Below, piece after piece: positions 1 to 7,905 of a stretch of 40,627 nt of DNA. This DNA is from Nonomuraea sp. MG754425 (GTDB taxonomy: Bacteria > Actinomycetota > Actinomycetes > Streptosporangiales > Streptosporangiaceae), in assembly GCF_021699195.1 (NCBI RefSeq), contig NZ_SSXE01000077.1:1-40627 (forward strand), in the 5' to 3' direction. Both the position numbers and the translations under genes were made by a program. The notes beneath the pieces are model-generated. The model searched no databases and was not told the DNA's origin. It saw nothing but the letters and a program-made list of their open reading frames with translations. Numbering within the stretch: the first letter of the stretch is position 1; each line of letters begins with the position of its first letter.

Positions 1-872
1 CCGTCGGCGCCGAGCGCGCTGGAGGTGACGCCCTTGGCCAGCAGGTCCCAGTCGAAGTGGCCCTGGGCCAGCATGGTGCCCGCGGTCGTGATGCCGCCGG
101 TGAGGGCGTACTGGGCGGCCTGGCCGTACAAGGACGACGTGGCGGCGGCGATCAGCTTCTCGGCCGTGCTCATCTCGGCCCTGGTCAGACCGGCCCGCAG
201 CGCGGGCGTGGCCATCCTGGACAGCCCGCCGCTGAGCAGCCCCATGAGGCCGCCCATGGCGCCGCCGCTCAGCGCGGAGATCGCGAGCTGCTGGATGTCG
301 ATCTCGTCCCTGCGGCCCTTCACCATCTGCAGGACCTGCACGCCCAGGTCCATGCCGGCCACGATGCCGGCGAACAGCGCGATGTTCTGCAGGCACCGCT
401 TGGCGATCTGCGCGACCGTCATCCGCGCGAGCTGCACGCGCGGCGGGATGAGCCCCAGGCTCTGCCCGCCGCTGACGATGGCCATCGCCAGCAGGTACGC
501 GAGCTGCGCGATCAGCAGCCAGACGGTGACCTCGATCATGTACTTGGCGTACTGGATCTGCACGCCCACGCCGTTGAGCGCGACGGCGGTGTTCACCAGC
601 CGCTCGACCAGGGAGGCGACCCGCTCGTTGGCCACGGTCTTGACGTGGGAGGCGAAGGCGAGGTGGGCCTCGCCGTCCCATCTGGCCCCGATCTGGGTCA
701 CGCCCCACGGCTGGTCGGCGTCCGTGCCCTCGACGAGCCGGTGCGCGGCGAGGATGCAGGCGTCGGCCAGCCGGAAGCAGCCGGTCTCGTCCCCTTCCGG
801 CCAGTCCATGCCGACCACCCAGCCCACGTACGGCTTGGCCCAGTCGGGCACGAGGAAGCCGTCGAAGCTCAC
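1..872 (-). CDS. CpnT-like / WXG100-like N-terminal domain of a large secreted (polymorphic-toxin type) protein, partial
   Basis: An unbroken minus-strand reading frame runs from a GTG at 872 out of the left edge, so only the first 290 residues are visible. Near the N-terminus it reads PDWAKPYVGWVVGMDWPEGD, the hallmark of the WXG100-like N-terminal domain of actinobacterial CpnT-type proteins. A long helical region follows, including a hydrophobic stretch at about residues 120-137 (VTVWLLIAQLAYLLAMAI) and a Gly/Met/Leu-rich segment near 200-220. In this family the N-terminal part is the export or channel module and the far C-terminus is a variable enzyme or toxin; that end lies outside the window, so toxin activity is inferred. 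The GTG overlaps the stop of the WXG100-like gene by 4 nt (GTGA), so the two are probably translationally coupled. It is the third gene of a YbaB/WXG100/CpnT-like cluster. Family placement is firm, function is not. Confidence 0.8.
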   Translation of the reverse strand, partial: MSFDGFLVPDWAKPYVGWVVGMDWPEGDETGCFRLADACILAAHRLVEGTDADQPWGVTQIGARWDGEAHLAFASHVKTVANERVASLVERLVNTAVALNGVGVQIQYAKYMIEVTVWLLIAQLAYLLAMAIVSGGQSLGLIPPRVQLARMTVAQIAKRCLQNIALFAGIVAGMDLGVQVLQMVKGRRDEIDIQQLAISALSGGAMGGLMGLLSGGLSRMATPALRAGLTRAEMSTAEKLIAAATSSLYGQAAQYALTGGITTAGTMLAQGHFDWDLLAKGVTSSALGAD

Positions 873-1180
873 GAGCGCCGGGGCGTGCTGCCGGGTGGGT
901 CCTCCGCCCACTCGTAGTTGCGGCTCGTGGCGTGCAGGCCCGAGTCGAGACCGTCGAGCTCGTCCAGGTAGCTCTCCAGGTCGTCGAAGATGCGCCGCTC
1001 GATCGCGGGCAACTGCTTGGCCATCTCCGCGCCGTAGGCGTCGTTGCCGAGCGTCTTCCTGTCCCGGTCGAAGGCGTCGCGCAGGCTGTCACGCGCCTGT
1101 TCGGCGTTGCTCTTGAGGTCGCGGTAGACGGCGGCGCGGCGGCGCAGCGCCTCCGGCGTCACGGAGTAGCCGTCGTTCAC
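869..1180 (-). CDS. WXG100-like small secretion substrate or partner
   Basis: A 103-residue protein predicted almost entirely helical, with the size and heptad spacing of an ESX/WXG100-type protein. The usual central W-x-G turn is replaced by L-G-N-D-A-Y-G at about residues 44-50. Near the C-terminus Y89-E-W-A-E93 fits the YxxxD/E general export signal of type VII secretion. The start is a GTG at 1180 that overlaps the TGA of the YbaB-like gene by 4 nt, with GGAG about 9 nt upstream. Its own TGA overlaps the start of the following CpnT-like gene in the same way. Such small proteins usually pair with, or are co-exported with, the large effector encoded next to them; that role is inferred from position. 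The absence of a W-x-G keeps the assignment at 'WXG100-like'. Confidence 0.75.
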   Translation of the reverse strand: MNDGYSVTPEALRRRAAVYRDLKSNAEQARDSLRDAFDRDRKTLGNDAYGAEMAKQLPAIERRIFDDLESYLDELDGLDSGLHATSRNYEWAEDPPGSTPRRS

Positions 1181-1557
1181 GGGGCCGGCTCCACGGGGCC
1201 GGGCAGGAAGGCGTCGAGGGTGGCGCGTTCCCCGAAGACCTCCTCGACCGGGACGCCGTCCGGCATGAGGGGCGTCATGAGCTCCTTGCTCCGCTCGGAG
1301 ACGGCGGCGGTGGCCTGGGCCGCCTGCCGCATGATCGCGTCGGACAGCTCGGTCGGCGACAGGGTGCGGTACACCCGGGGGTTCAGATCGATGCGGAGCA
1401 GCCGCCCGTGCGGGCCGACGGTCACGCTGACCAGCCCATCCTTGGAACGTGCCGTGTGCTCCAGCGAGGCGAACTCCTCGTAGGTCCGCCGGACGCGCGC
1501 GATCTGCTGGTTGATCTCCCCCGCCAGGTCCTCGATCTCCGACTCGAACGCGTCCAC
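1177..1557 (-). CDS. YbaB/EbfC-family protein
   Basis: A 126-residue protein. An N-terminal amphipathic helix (residues about 1-30) is followed by a beta-rich core, DGLVSVTVGPHGRLLRIDL, and a helix around RTLSPTELSDAIMRQAAQAT. This is the pattern of YbaB/EbfC nucleoid-associated proteins. In actinomycetes many YbaB-like paralogues sit immediately upstream of WXG100 and CpnT-like genes, as here; whether those bind DNA or act as secretion chaperones is not established. I chose the GTG at 1557 because GGAGGG lies about 10 nt upstream and the family core begins right after it; an ATG at 1638 in the same frame has no family-like sequence before 1557. It is the first gene of the leftward cluster, divergent from the MarR gene. 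The C-terminal 30 residues extend past the usual YbaB length. Confidence 0.75.
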   Translation of the reverse strand: MDAFESEIEDLAGEINQQIARVRRTYEEFASLEHTARSKDGLVSVTVGPHGRLLRIDLNPRVYRTLSPTELSDAIMRQAAQATAAVSERSKELMTPLMPDGVPVEEVFGERATLDAFLPGPVEPAP

Positions 1558-1804
1558 CCCGGCAGTACCCTCCGCCCATCCAGCACACCTAATACTAAAT
1601 CTCATCATATAAACGCTTTGTCTGGATTCCGCGTTCATTCACCGGTGTTTGCGCGGCGTTAACCAAGTTGTCGGCCCATCCGAGCCGAAAAACTTCTCAT
1701 TTGAGGACGACAACCCCATGCATGCAACTTTGATGCACATACATTTAATGTCCTGGCATGAAGTTTCACGAAGTGGTAACCTCCGCGACATGGAGGAGCA
1801 GTCG
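1558..1804. promoter_or_regulatory. AT-richer divergent promoter region between the secretion cluster and the MarR gene
   Basis: This gap is noticeably richer in A/T than its surroundings. The part nearest the MarR gene has several TGCA/ATGCA words (CATGCATGCA at about 1718-1727, TGATGCA at 1731-1737) with TACATT at 1740-1745 as a possible -10 element. The TGCA repeats form short symmetrical elements such as TGCA-N7-TGCA and could be a MarR operator, but no long perfect palindrome is present. The position would let the MarR protein control its own gene and the divergent cluster. Inferred only. Confidence 0.35.
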
Positions 1805-2176
1805 GTGGTGGACACCTGGCATTACGTCCTGGCGAAACACGCCAGGACCATGTGCATGCTGGAGCGGGTGCTCGGAGATCGGCACGGGCTGGGCCCCAGC
1901 GAGTTCGAGGTGCTGGACCGGATCGTCCATCACAACCGCAAGCTGCGCATCCAGGAGCTCTGCGACGAGGTGCACCTGAGCCAGAGCGCGCTGTCGCGGG
2001 TGGTCGCCCGCCTGGAGCGGGCCGCGCTGGTCTCGCGGGGAGTGTGCGACGAAGACCGGCGAGGGGTGTTCGTGCACATCACGGACGAAGGCCGCGCGCG
2101 CTACGCCGAAGCCCTGCCGACCCAGCGGGCGGTGCTGGCCGAGGTCTTCGCCGACGCCCCGGTCCTGGCCACCTGA
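1805..2176 (+). CDS. MarR-family winged-helix transcriptional regulator
   Basis: A protein of about 123 residues with a full MarR fold: helical N-terminus (dimerisation), then GPSEFEVLDRIVHH, the recognition helix region LCDEVHLSQSALSRVVARLE, and the wing AALVSRGVCDEDRRGVFVHI. The D-E-D-R-R-G wing is typical of the family. The start is uncertain. A GTG at 1805 has GGAGGAG ending 6 nt before it, whereas the in-frame ATG at 1790 would add five residues but has no good ribosome-binding site. MarR proteins usually repress their own and neighbouring genes and release DNA on binding small phenolic ligands. The nearest candidate target is the divergent YbaB/WXG100/CpnT-like cluster. It converges on the deoA gene. 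Confidence 0.85.
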   Translation: MVDTWHYVLAKHARTMCMLERVLGDRHGLGPSEFEVLDRIVHHNRKLRIQELCDEVHLSQSALSRVVARLERAALVSRGVCDEDRRGVFVHITDEGRARYAEALPTQRAVLAEVFADAPVLAT

Positions 2177-2201
2177 GGCCATCGCCGGAGCGGGCGACCA
2201 G

Positions 2202-3482
2202 TCAGGCCGCGGTGACGCGGTCGATGACCAGGGGCAACTGCTCCCCGGCCGCCGGCCCCACCGCGTACCCGCCGTCCAGCGCCTCCAGAGCCCGCGGGAA
2301 GCGCGCGGCGTCGTCGGCGTGCAGGGTGAGCAACGGCTGCCCCGCGCGCACCACGTCCCCGGGCTTGGCGTGCAGTTCGATCCCGGCCCCGAACGAGACC
2401 GGGTCCTCCTTGCGTGCCCGCCCGGCCCCCAGCCGCCAGGCGGCCAGGCCCACGGCGTAGGCGTCCAGCCGGGCCAGCACCCCGGAGGCGGGCGCGTCCA
2501 CCGTCAGGGTCTGCGCGGCCCTGGGCAGTGCCGCGTCCGGGTCACCGCCCTGGGCGGAGATCATGCGCCGCCACGCGTCCATGGCCGACCCGTCCTCCAG
2601 CGCCTTCTCAGGGTCCTTGACCGGCGCGACCCCGGCCGCCTCCAGCATCTCCCGCGCCAGCCGCAAAGTCAGCTCCACCACGTCGGCGGGCCCGCCGCCG
2701 GCCAGCACCTCGACCGACTCGGCGACCTCCAGCGCGTTCCCCACGGCCCGCCCCAGCGGCCGGTCCATGGCGGTCAGCAGCGCGACGGTGCGCACCCCGG
2801 CGTCGGTGCCGAGCGCGACCATGGTCTCGGCCAGCTCACGAGCCTCCCGGACCGTCTTCATGAACGCCCCGGAGCCCACCTTCACGTCCAGGACCAGCGA
2901 CCCCGTGCCCTCGGCGATCTTCTTCGACATGATCGACGAGGCGATCAGCGGGATCGACTCGACGGTCCCGGTGACGTCGCGCAGCGCGTACAACTTCTTG
3001 TCGGCCGGAGCCAGCCCCGACCCGGCGGCGCACACCACCGCGCCGGCGGAGCGCAGTGCCGCCAGCATCTCGGCGTTGGACAGCGAGGCCCGCCAGCCGG
3101 GGATCGACTCCAGCTTGTCCAGGGTGCCGCCGGTGTGCCCGAGCCCCCGCCCGGACAACTGCGGCACGTACGCGCCGCACGCCGCCACCAGCGGAGCCAG
3201 CGGCAGGGTGATCTTGTCGCCGACGCCGCCCGTCGAGTGCTTGTCGGCCGTGGGCCGGTCGAGGGCCGACCAGTCCATGCGCTCGCCGGAGCGGATCATG
3301 GCCTGGGTCCAGGAGGCGATCTCGCGCCGGTTCATGCCGTTCAGCAGGATCGCCATGGCCAGCGCCGACATCTGCTCGTCGGCCACGTCGCCACGCGTGT
3401 AGGCGTCGATCACCCAGTCGATCTGGGCCGTGGTGAGCTCGCCCCGGTCCCGCTTGGCGCGGATGACCTCGATGGCGTCCAT
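2202..3482 (-). CDS. deoA: Thymidine phosphorylase
   Basis: A 426-residue cytosolic enzyme that splits thymidine and deoxyuridine with phosphate into free base and deoxyribose-1-phosphate. The glycosyltransferase-family-3 signature is clear: the N-terminal helical domain, DKHSTGGVGDKITLPLAPLV (phosphate site, about residues 80-99), the glycine-rich SGRGLGHTGGTLDKLES segment, and KIAEGTGSLVLDVKVG. The C-terminal PYNP domain follows (SFGAGIELHAKPGDVVRAGQ). Length fits the family. The ATG overlaps the last base of the cdd stop (TGATG), so translation is probably coupled. As the last gene of the BMP/ABC/cdd/deoA operon, it completes the conversion of imported (deoxy)cytidine and thymidine into base and sugar phosphate. 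A pyrimidine-nucleoside phosphorylase with wider specificity cannot be excluded. Confidence 0.95.
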   Translation of the reverse strand: MDAIEVIRAKRDRGELTTAQIDWVIDAYTRGDVADEQMSALAMAILLNGMNRREIASWTQAMIRSGERMDWSALDRPTADKHSTGGVGDKITLPLAPLVAACGAYVPQLSGRGLGHTGGTLDKLESIPGWRASLSNAEMLAALRSAGAVVCAAGSGLAPADKKLYALRDVTGTVESIPLIASSIMSKKIAEGTGSLVLDVKVGSGAFMKTVREARELAETMVALGTDAGVRTVALLTAMDRPLGRAVGNALEVAESVEVLAGGGPADVVELTLRLAREMLEAAGVAPVKDPEKALEDGSAMDAWRRMISAQGGDPDAALPRAAQTLTVDAPASGVLARLDAYAVGLAAWRLGAGRARKEDPVSFGAGIELHAKPGDVVRAGQPLLTLHADDAARFPRALEALDGGYAVGPAAGEQLPLVIDRVTAA

Positions 3483-3877
3483 CACGCGCTCCTGCTGAGG
3501 TCCTGCGGCCCGAACGCGTACGGGAGGATCTCGGCCATCCGCTTCGGCCCGTCCTCGGTCTCGACCAGCAGGTCCTCGCCGCCGAACTCGTACAGGAGCT
3601 GACGGCAGCGCCCGCACGGCATCAGCAGCTCACCGTGGCCGTCCACGCAGGTGAACGCCACCAGCCGGCCGCCGCCGGAGCGCTGCAGCGCCGAGACGAG
3701 GCCGCACTCGGCGCACAGGCCCACCCCGTAGGAGGCGTTCTCGACGTTGCAGCCGGTGACCACCCGCCCGTCGTCCACCAGCGCCGCCGCGCCGACGGGG
3801 AACTTGGAGTACGGCGCGTACGCGTGCCGCATGGCCTCGGCCGCCTCGTCGCGCAGGCCGTCCCAGTCGATGTTCAA
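3482..3877 (-). CDS. cdd: Cytidine deaminase
   Basis: A 131-residue zinc enzyme converting cytidine and deoxycytidine to uridine and deoxyuridine. It shows the substrate-binding segment GCNVENASYGVGLCAE, in which C-A-E supplies a zinc ligand and the proton-shuttling Glu, and the second zinc motif MPCGRCRQLLYEF (P-C-x-x-C). The N-terminal YAPYSKFPVGAA is also typical. Length matches the homotetrameric class. The start appears to be a rare TTG at 3877: it overlaps the preceding permease stop by 4 nt (TTGA), has GAGGGG about 7 nt upstream, and there is no ATG or GTG before the conserved YAPYSKF block. The gene sits between the nucleoside importer and deoA, and its product uridine or deoxyuridine is a substrate type for the next enzyme. 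Confidence 0.95.
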   Translation of the reverse strand: MNIDWDGLRDEAAEAMRHAYAPYSKFPVGAAALVDDGRVVTGCNVENASYGVGLCAECGLVSALQRSGGGRLVAFTCVDGHGELLMPCGRCRQLLYEFGGEDLLVETEDGPKRMAEILPYAFGPQDLSRSA

Positions 3878-5142
3878 TGTTGTTCCCCTCGGCGGTAGCT
3901 GACGCCGTCGGCCTTGGGCATCCGCAAACTCTGCGAGGCGACCAGGAGCACGAGCAGCGTGAGCACGTGTGGCGTGATGTAGACGAACTCGTTCGGAAGC
4001 TGATCGACGGTCAGCCAGAGCCAGAACAGCACGACCATACCCGCGGCGGCCACGGCCATCAGCGTGTACTGCTTGAGCGCCGGCTTGTCGGGCGTGGCGG
4101 CGGAGGTCAGGTGGCGCACCCGCAGGCCGAGGTAGATCAGCAGCAGCACCGCCCCGAACAGGAAGAACGAGGTGATCGCGCCGGAGCTGCGCACTTGCAG
4201 GCCGTCGGCGTACCCGAACAGGGAGGCGCCGACCGCGAGGCCGCCGGGACGCCAGTTGCCGAAGATCATGGCGGCCAGGCCGATGAAGCCGCGCCCGAGC
4301 GTCTGGCCCTCGACGTACTTGGTGGCCCCGTAGACCAGGAACACGCCGCCGAGCCCGGCGAACGCGCCGGAGATGATGACGGCGACGTACTTGGTCAGGT
4401 AGACGTTCACGCCCAGCGACTCGGCGGCCCACGGGTTCTCGCCCACCGAGCGCAGCCGCAGCCCGAAGGCCGTCCGCCAGAGCACGAAGAACGTCAGCGG
4501 CAGCAGCAGCACCGCCAGCACCGCCAGCGGGTTGACGCCATGCGTGAGCCCGCGCAGGATGCCGGCCACGTCGGACAGCAGAAACCAGTGGGTGGCCTCC
4601 AGCCTGCCGAGCAGATCGGGGCCGTCGGACAACACCGGCAGGCTGATGTCCCAGGGTTTGCCGATCGCGGGCGAGGACGTGATGCCCGCGCCCGCCTCGG
4701 CCGCCGGCGTGCCCTCCTTGTAGAGCACCTCCGACAGGAAGCGGGTGATGCCGGGGCCGAGCAGGTTGATGGCGACGCCGCTGATGATGTGGTCGACGCC
4801 GAACGTCACGGTCGCGATCGCGTGCAGCAGCCCGCCGAGCGCGCCGCCGAGCAGCCCGGCGGCCAGCGCCGCCATCGGGCCCCACTGGTAGCCGGCCCAG
4901 CCCGCGAACCAGGTGCCGAGCACCATCATGCCTTCGAGGCCGATGTTGACCACGCCGGCGCGTTCGGCCCACAGGCCGCCGAGCCCGGCCAGGCCGATCG
5001 GCACGGCGAACTGCAGCGCCGCGGCGAATGTGCCGGAGGAGGTGATGTCGTCCTGGCCGGAGAGGATCCGGACCAGCGACATCAGCAGGACGAGCACGGC
5101 GACGCCGATGAGCGCCAGGTGGTACTTGCCGATCCTGGTCAT
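3874..5142 (-). CDS. Nucleoside ABC transporter permease, second subunit (NupQ/NupC type)
   Basis: A 422-residue polytopic membrane protein of the BPD_transp_2 family. About ten hydrophobic segments can be picked out, starting with LALIGVAVLVLLMSLVRIL. The family block GGLWAERAGVVNIGLEGMMV lies at about residues 55-74, followed by FGVDHIISGVAINLLGPGIT, the coupling-loop region typical of ribose/nucleoside-type permeases. The C-terminus has an additional charged loop and two more membrane spans, longer than the shortest family members. The ATG overlaps the stop of the first permease by 4 nt (ATGA), with GAGGTGA as ribosome-binding site. With its partner permease, the ATPase and the BMP lipoprotein it forms a nucleoside importer; the adjacent cdd and deoA support that substrate. 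Confidence 0.93.
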   Translation of the reverse strand: MTRIGKYHLALIGVAVLVLLMSLVRILSGQDDITSSGTFAAALQFAVPIGLAGLGGLWAERAGVVNIGLEGMMVLGTWFAGWAGYQWGPMAALAAGLLGGALGGLLHAIATVTFGVDHIISGVAINLLGPGITRFLSEVLYKEGTPAAEAGAGITSSPAIGKPWDISLPVLSDGPDLLGRLEATHWFLLSDVAGILRGLTHGVNPLAVLAVLLLPLTFFVLWRTAFGLRLRSVGENPWAAESLGVNVYLTKYVAVIISGAFAGLGGVFLVYGATKYVEGQTLGRGFIGLAAMIFGNWRPGGLAVGASLFGYADGLQVRSSGAITSFFLFGAVLLLIYLGLRVRHLTSAATPDKPALKQYTLMAVAAAGMVVLFWLWLTVDQLPNEFVYITPHVLTLLVLLVASQSLRMPKADGVSYRRGEQH

Positions 5143-6281
5143 GCGGTCACCTCAACCGGTGTGTTCCTGCCGAGCTGCTGGGCGGCCCGCCGCTCTTCGA
5201 GTCTGCGCGCGAACCGGCCGGTCACCTCGTTGGCCACGACGACCAGCAGCACGATCGCGCCCTGGATGATCGTGATGACCGCCGGGGGGATGCCGGCGAA
5301 CTGCAGCGCGCCCTGCGCCCGGTCGAGGAACGCGAACAGCAGCGCGGCGATCGCGATGCCGACCGGCTTGTTCCGGCCGAGCAGCGCCACCGCGATGCCG
5401 AGGAAGCCCAGGCCGGCGGTGAAGTTGGAGTTGAACGCGCCTCGGTCGCCGAGGATCTCGGGCAGGCCGATGAGCCCGGCGATCGCCCCGGACAGCACCA
5501 TGGCCGAGATCACCATGGTCTTCGGGTTGACGCCGGAGGCGAGGGCGGCGGGCCCGTTGAGGCCGCTGGCCTTGATGTTGAAGCCGAACCGGGTGCGTTC
5601 GAGCACCACCCAGACCAGCACGCCGAGCACGATGGCCACGACGATGAAGCCCCACAGGCCGCCGTTGCGGGTCGGCGGCAGCATGCCGAACCCCTCGAAC
5701 AGGAAGTTCAGGTCGGGGAACATGGCCGACTCGGGCAGCTTCGGCGTGGTCACGTTGAGCTCGCCCTCCGCGCGCTGCCCGGCGAAGGGGCCGCGCACGA
5801 GGAAGGAGGACAGGTTGATCGCGATGTAGTTCAACATGATCGTGGCGATGACCTCGTTCACGCCCCTGGTCACCTTCATGACGGCGGGGATGAGCGCGTA
5901 CAGGCCGCCGACCAGCGCCGCGACCAGGATGATCACCGTGATCTGGATGGGGGCGGGGGCGGTGAACGTGGAGCCGACGTACGCGGCGCAGACGGCCGCG
6001 ATCCGGTACTGGCCCTCCACCCCGATGTTGAAGAGGTTCATCCGGAACCCGACGGCCACCGCAAGGCCCGCGATGAACAGCGGCACCGCGCGGTTGAGGA
6101 AGACGGCGATCGAGTTCGACTGCGCCCGCGCGGACTCGCCGAAGTCGAACAGGGCGGTCAGCGCCGCGAGCGGCTCACCGCCCGCGACGATGATCGCCAC
6201 GCTGCAGATCGCGATCGCCAGCAGGACGGCGACGACGGCGCCGGCGAGGGTGAGCAGCGCCCGGTTGAGCCCGGCGGGCAT
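5139..6281 (-). CDS. Nucleoside ABC transporter permease, first subunit (NupP/NupB type)
   Basis: A 380-residue integral membrane protein of the same permease superfamily as its neighbour. It has an N-terminal span (ALLTLAGAVVAVLLAIAICS), then the block VGFRMNLFNIGVEGQYRIAA, which corresponds to the conserved 'N-I-G-x-E-G' loop, followed by RGVNEVIATIMLNYIAINL and further spans to about residue 355. The C-terminal tail is Arg-rich and cytosolic. Two starts are possible: GTG at 6284 or ATG at 6281. I prefer ATG because GAGGAG then lies 5 nt upstream; it shares one base with the ATPase stop (TGATG). The protein heterodimerises with the next permease to form the nucleoside channel. Confidence 0.93.
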   Translation of the reverse strand: MPAGLNRALLTLAGAVVAVLLAIAICSVAIIVAGGEPLAALTALFDFGESARAQSNSIAVFLNRAVPLFIAGLAVAVGFRMNLFNIGVEGQYRIAAVCAAYVGSTFTAPAPIQITVIILVAALVGGLYALIPAVMKVTRGVNEVIATIMLNYIAINLSSFLVRGPFAGQRAEGELNVTTPKLPESAMFPDLNFLFEGFGMLPPTRNGGLWGFIVVAIVLGVLVWVVLERTRFGFNIKASGLNGPAALASGVNPKTMVISAMVLSGAIAGLIGLPEILGDRGAFNSNFTAGLGFLGIAVALLGRNKPVGIAIAALLFAFLDRAQGALQFAGIPPAVITIIQGAIVLLVVVANEVTGRFARRLEERRAAQQLGRNTPVEVTA

Positions 6282-7825
6282 CACGTCTCCTCGTTACCGG
6301 CGATGGCGCCGGTCATGTAACCGCCCAAGCGCTCGGGCGTGATGTCGGAAGGGTCGAGCGCGGCCACGAGCCGGCCCCGGTAGATGACCTGGATCGAGTC
6401 GGACAGGCCGATGAGCTCGTCGAGGTCGGCGGAGATGAGCAGCACCGCGAGCCCGGCGGCGCGGGCGTCGCGCAGGTGGCCCCAGATGGCCGCCTGCGCG
6501 CCGACGTCCACGCCTCGGGTGGGGTGGGCGGCGATGAGGAAGGCGGGCTCGCCGCTCATCTCGCGGCCCACGATCAGCTTCTGCTGGTTGCCACCGGACA
6601 GGGCGAGGGCGAGGGTGTCCACGCCGGGCGTGCGTACGTCGTATTCCTCGACGATGCGCTCGGTGTCGGCCTTGGCGGCCCGCCGGTCGACCCAGATGCC
6701 GCTGCGCGCGGGTTTCCTCGTCTGGTGGCCGAGCACCCGGTTCTCCCACAGCGACGCCTCCAGGAGCAGGCCCTGGCGGTGGCGGTCCTCGGGGATGTAG
6801 CCGATGCCGGCCTCCCGGCGCTTCAGCGTGGACCAGCCGGTGATGTCCTGGCCGGCCAGTTCGAGGCGGCCGTGCGCGGAGCGGATGCCCATGATGGCCT
6901 CGATCAGCTCCGACTGGCCGTTGCCCTCGACGCCGGCGATGCCGAGGATCTCACCCTGGTGGATCGCGAACGACACGTCGTCGAGGAGCAGGCGCTGACC
7001 TTCGGCCTGCATGGTGAGGTTCGAGACCGTCAGCGTCACCGTGTCGGTCACGGTGGACTCGCGGGTCTCGGGCGTGGGCAGTTCGCTGCCCACCATCAGC
7101 TCGGCGAGCTGGCGCGCGGTGACGTTGTCGGGGTCCACGCTGGCGACCGTGGTGCCGCGCCGGATCACGGTGATCGCGTCGGCGATGTCGAGCACCTCGT
7201 CGAGCTTGTGCGAGATGAAGATGACGGTCAGGCCCTCCGCCTTCAGCTCGCGCAGGCTCTGGAAGAGCTCCTCGACCTCCTGCGGCACGAGCACGGCGGT
7301 CGGCTCGTCGAGGATGAGGATGCGGGCGCCCCGGTAGAGCACCTTGAGGATCTCGACGCGCTGCCGGTCGCCGACGCCCAGTCCCTCCACGAGCTTGTCG
7401 GGATCGACCCGCAGGCCGTGGGCCTCGGCCAGCTCGGTGATGCGCCGGCGGGCCGCCGCCGTGTCGAGCACGCCGACGTTGCTCGGCTCGGCGCCGAGGA
7501 TGATGTTCTCCAGGACGGTGAAGTTGTCGGCGAGCATGAAGTGCTGGTGCACCATGCCGATCCCGACCCCGATGGCGTCGCTCGGCGTGCGGAAGCTGAC
7601 CTCCGTGCCGTTGACCCTGATGGTGCCCTCGTCCGGTTTCTGCATGCCGTAGAGGATCTTCATCAGGGTGGACTTGCCCGCGCCGTTCTCCCCCACGATG
7701 GCGTGCACCGTGCCGGGCTGGACGGTGATGCGGATGTCGTGGTTCGCGACGACACCGGGGAAACGCTTGGTGATGCCCTCCAGCTCTACGGCCGGGGTCG
7801 CCGTGGCCAGGGTGTCAGCACTCAT
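6281..7825 (-). CDS. Nucleoside ABC transporter ATP-binding protein with two nucleotide-binding domains
   Basis: A 514-residue cytosolic ATPase with two ABC domains in one chain, the arrangement of sugar- and nucleoside-type (RbsA/NupO) importers. Domain 1 has Walker A GENGAGKST (about residue 46 on), the signature region LGVGDRQRVEI and Walker B RILILDEPTAVL. Domain 2 begins near residue 265. It has a degenerate Walker A (GVEGNGQSE instead of GxxGxGKS/T), then signature ALSGGNQQKLIVGRE and the Walker B equivalent FLIAAHPTRGVDVG, in which the catalytic D-E is absent. A degenerate second domain is normal for this family. The start ATG at 7825 has AGGAGAGG a few bases upstream. A stem-loop separates the gene from the upstream BMP lipoprotein gene, and the stop overlaps the first permease. 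Confidence 0.95.
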   Translation of the reverse strand: MSADTLATATPAVELEGITKRFPGVVANHDIRITVQPGTVHAIVGENGAGKSTLMKILYGMQKPDEGTIRVNGTEVSFRTPSDAIGVGIGMVHQHFMLADNFTVLENIILGAEPSNVGVLDTAAARRRITELAEAHGLRVDPDKLVEGLGVGDRQRVEILKVLYRGARILILDEPTAVLVPQEVEELFQSLRELKAEGLTVIFISHKLDEVLDIADAITVIRRGTTVASVDPDNVTARQLAELMVGSELPTPETRESTVTDTVTLTVSNLTMQAEGQRLLLDDVSFAIHQGEILGIAGVEGNGQSELIEAIMGIRSAHGRLELAGQDITGWSTLKRREAGIGYIPEDRHRQGLLLEASLWENRVLGHQTRKPARSGIWVDRRAAKADTERIVEEYDVRTPGVDTLALALSGGNQQKLIVGREMSGEPAFLIAAHPTRGVDVGAQAAIWGHLRDARAAGLAVLLISADLDELIGLSDSIQVIYRGRLVAALDPSDITPERLGGYMTGAIAGNEET

Positions 7826-7858
7826 TTCGCCTCTCCTACGGGGGGCGGATAGACAGAA

Positions 7859-7882
7859 GGCCCGAAGTGGGGACTCCGGGCC
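7859..7882 (-). terminator. Stem-loop between the BMP lipoprotein gene and the ABC ATPase gene (possible attenuator)
   Basis: Read on the minus strand, GGCCCG and CGGGCC pair around a 12-nt loop, followed by the pyrimidine-rich TTCTGTCT, 24 nt after the BMP stop codon. The stem is only 6 bp, so it is more likely a partial terminator or mRNA-stabilising 3' structure than a full stop. Either way it would allow more lipoprotein than membrane components to be made, a common need in binding-protein-dependent importers. Confidence 0.5.
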
Positions 7883-7905
7883 CTCAGGTGTCTCTCCTAC
7901 CCTGT

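Noticed and set aside
3877..5829. 650-residue open frame opposite the nucleoside permeases, and other long antisense frames such as 6476-7852
   Set aside because: These come from the high third-position GC of the real genes on the other strand; the translations are low-complexity Arg/Gly/His/Gln-rich and match no fold.
6850..6980. Degenerate Walker A and lost Walker B acidic pair in the second ABC domain as a mutation
   Set aside because: A non-canonical second domain is usual in two-domain nucleoside/sugar importer ATPases.
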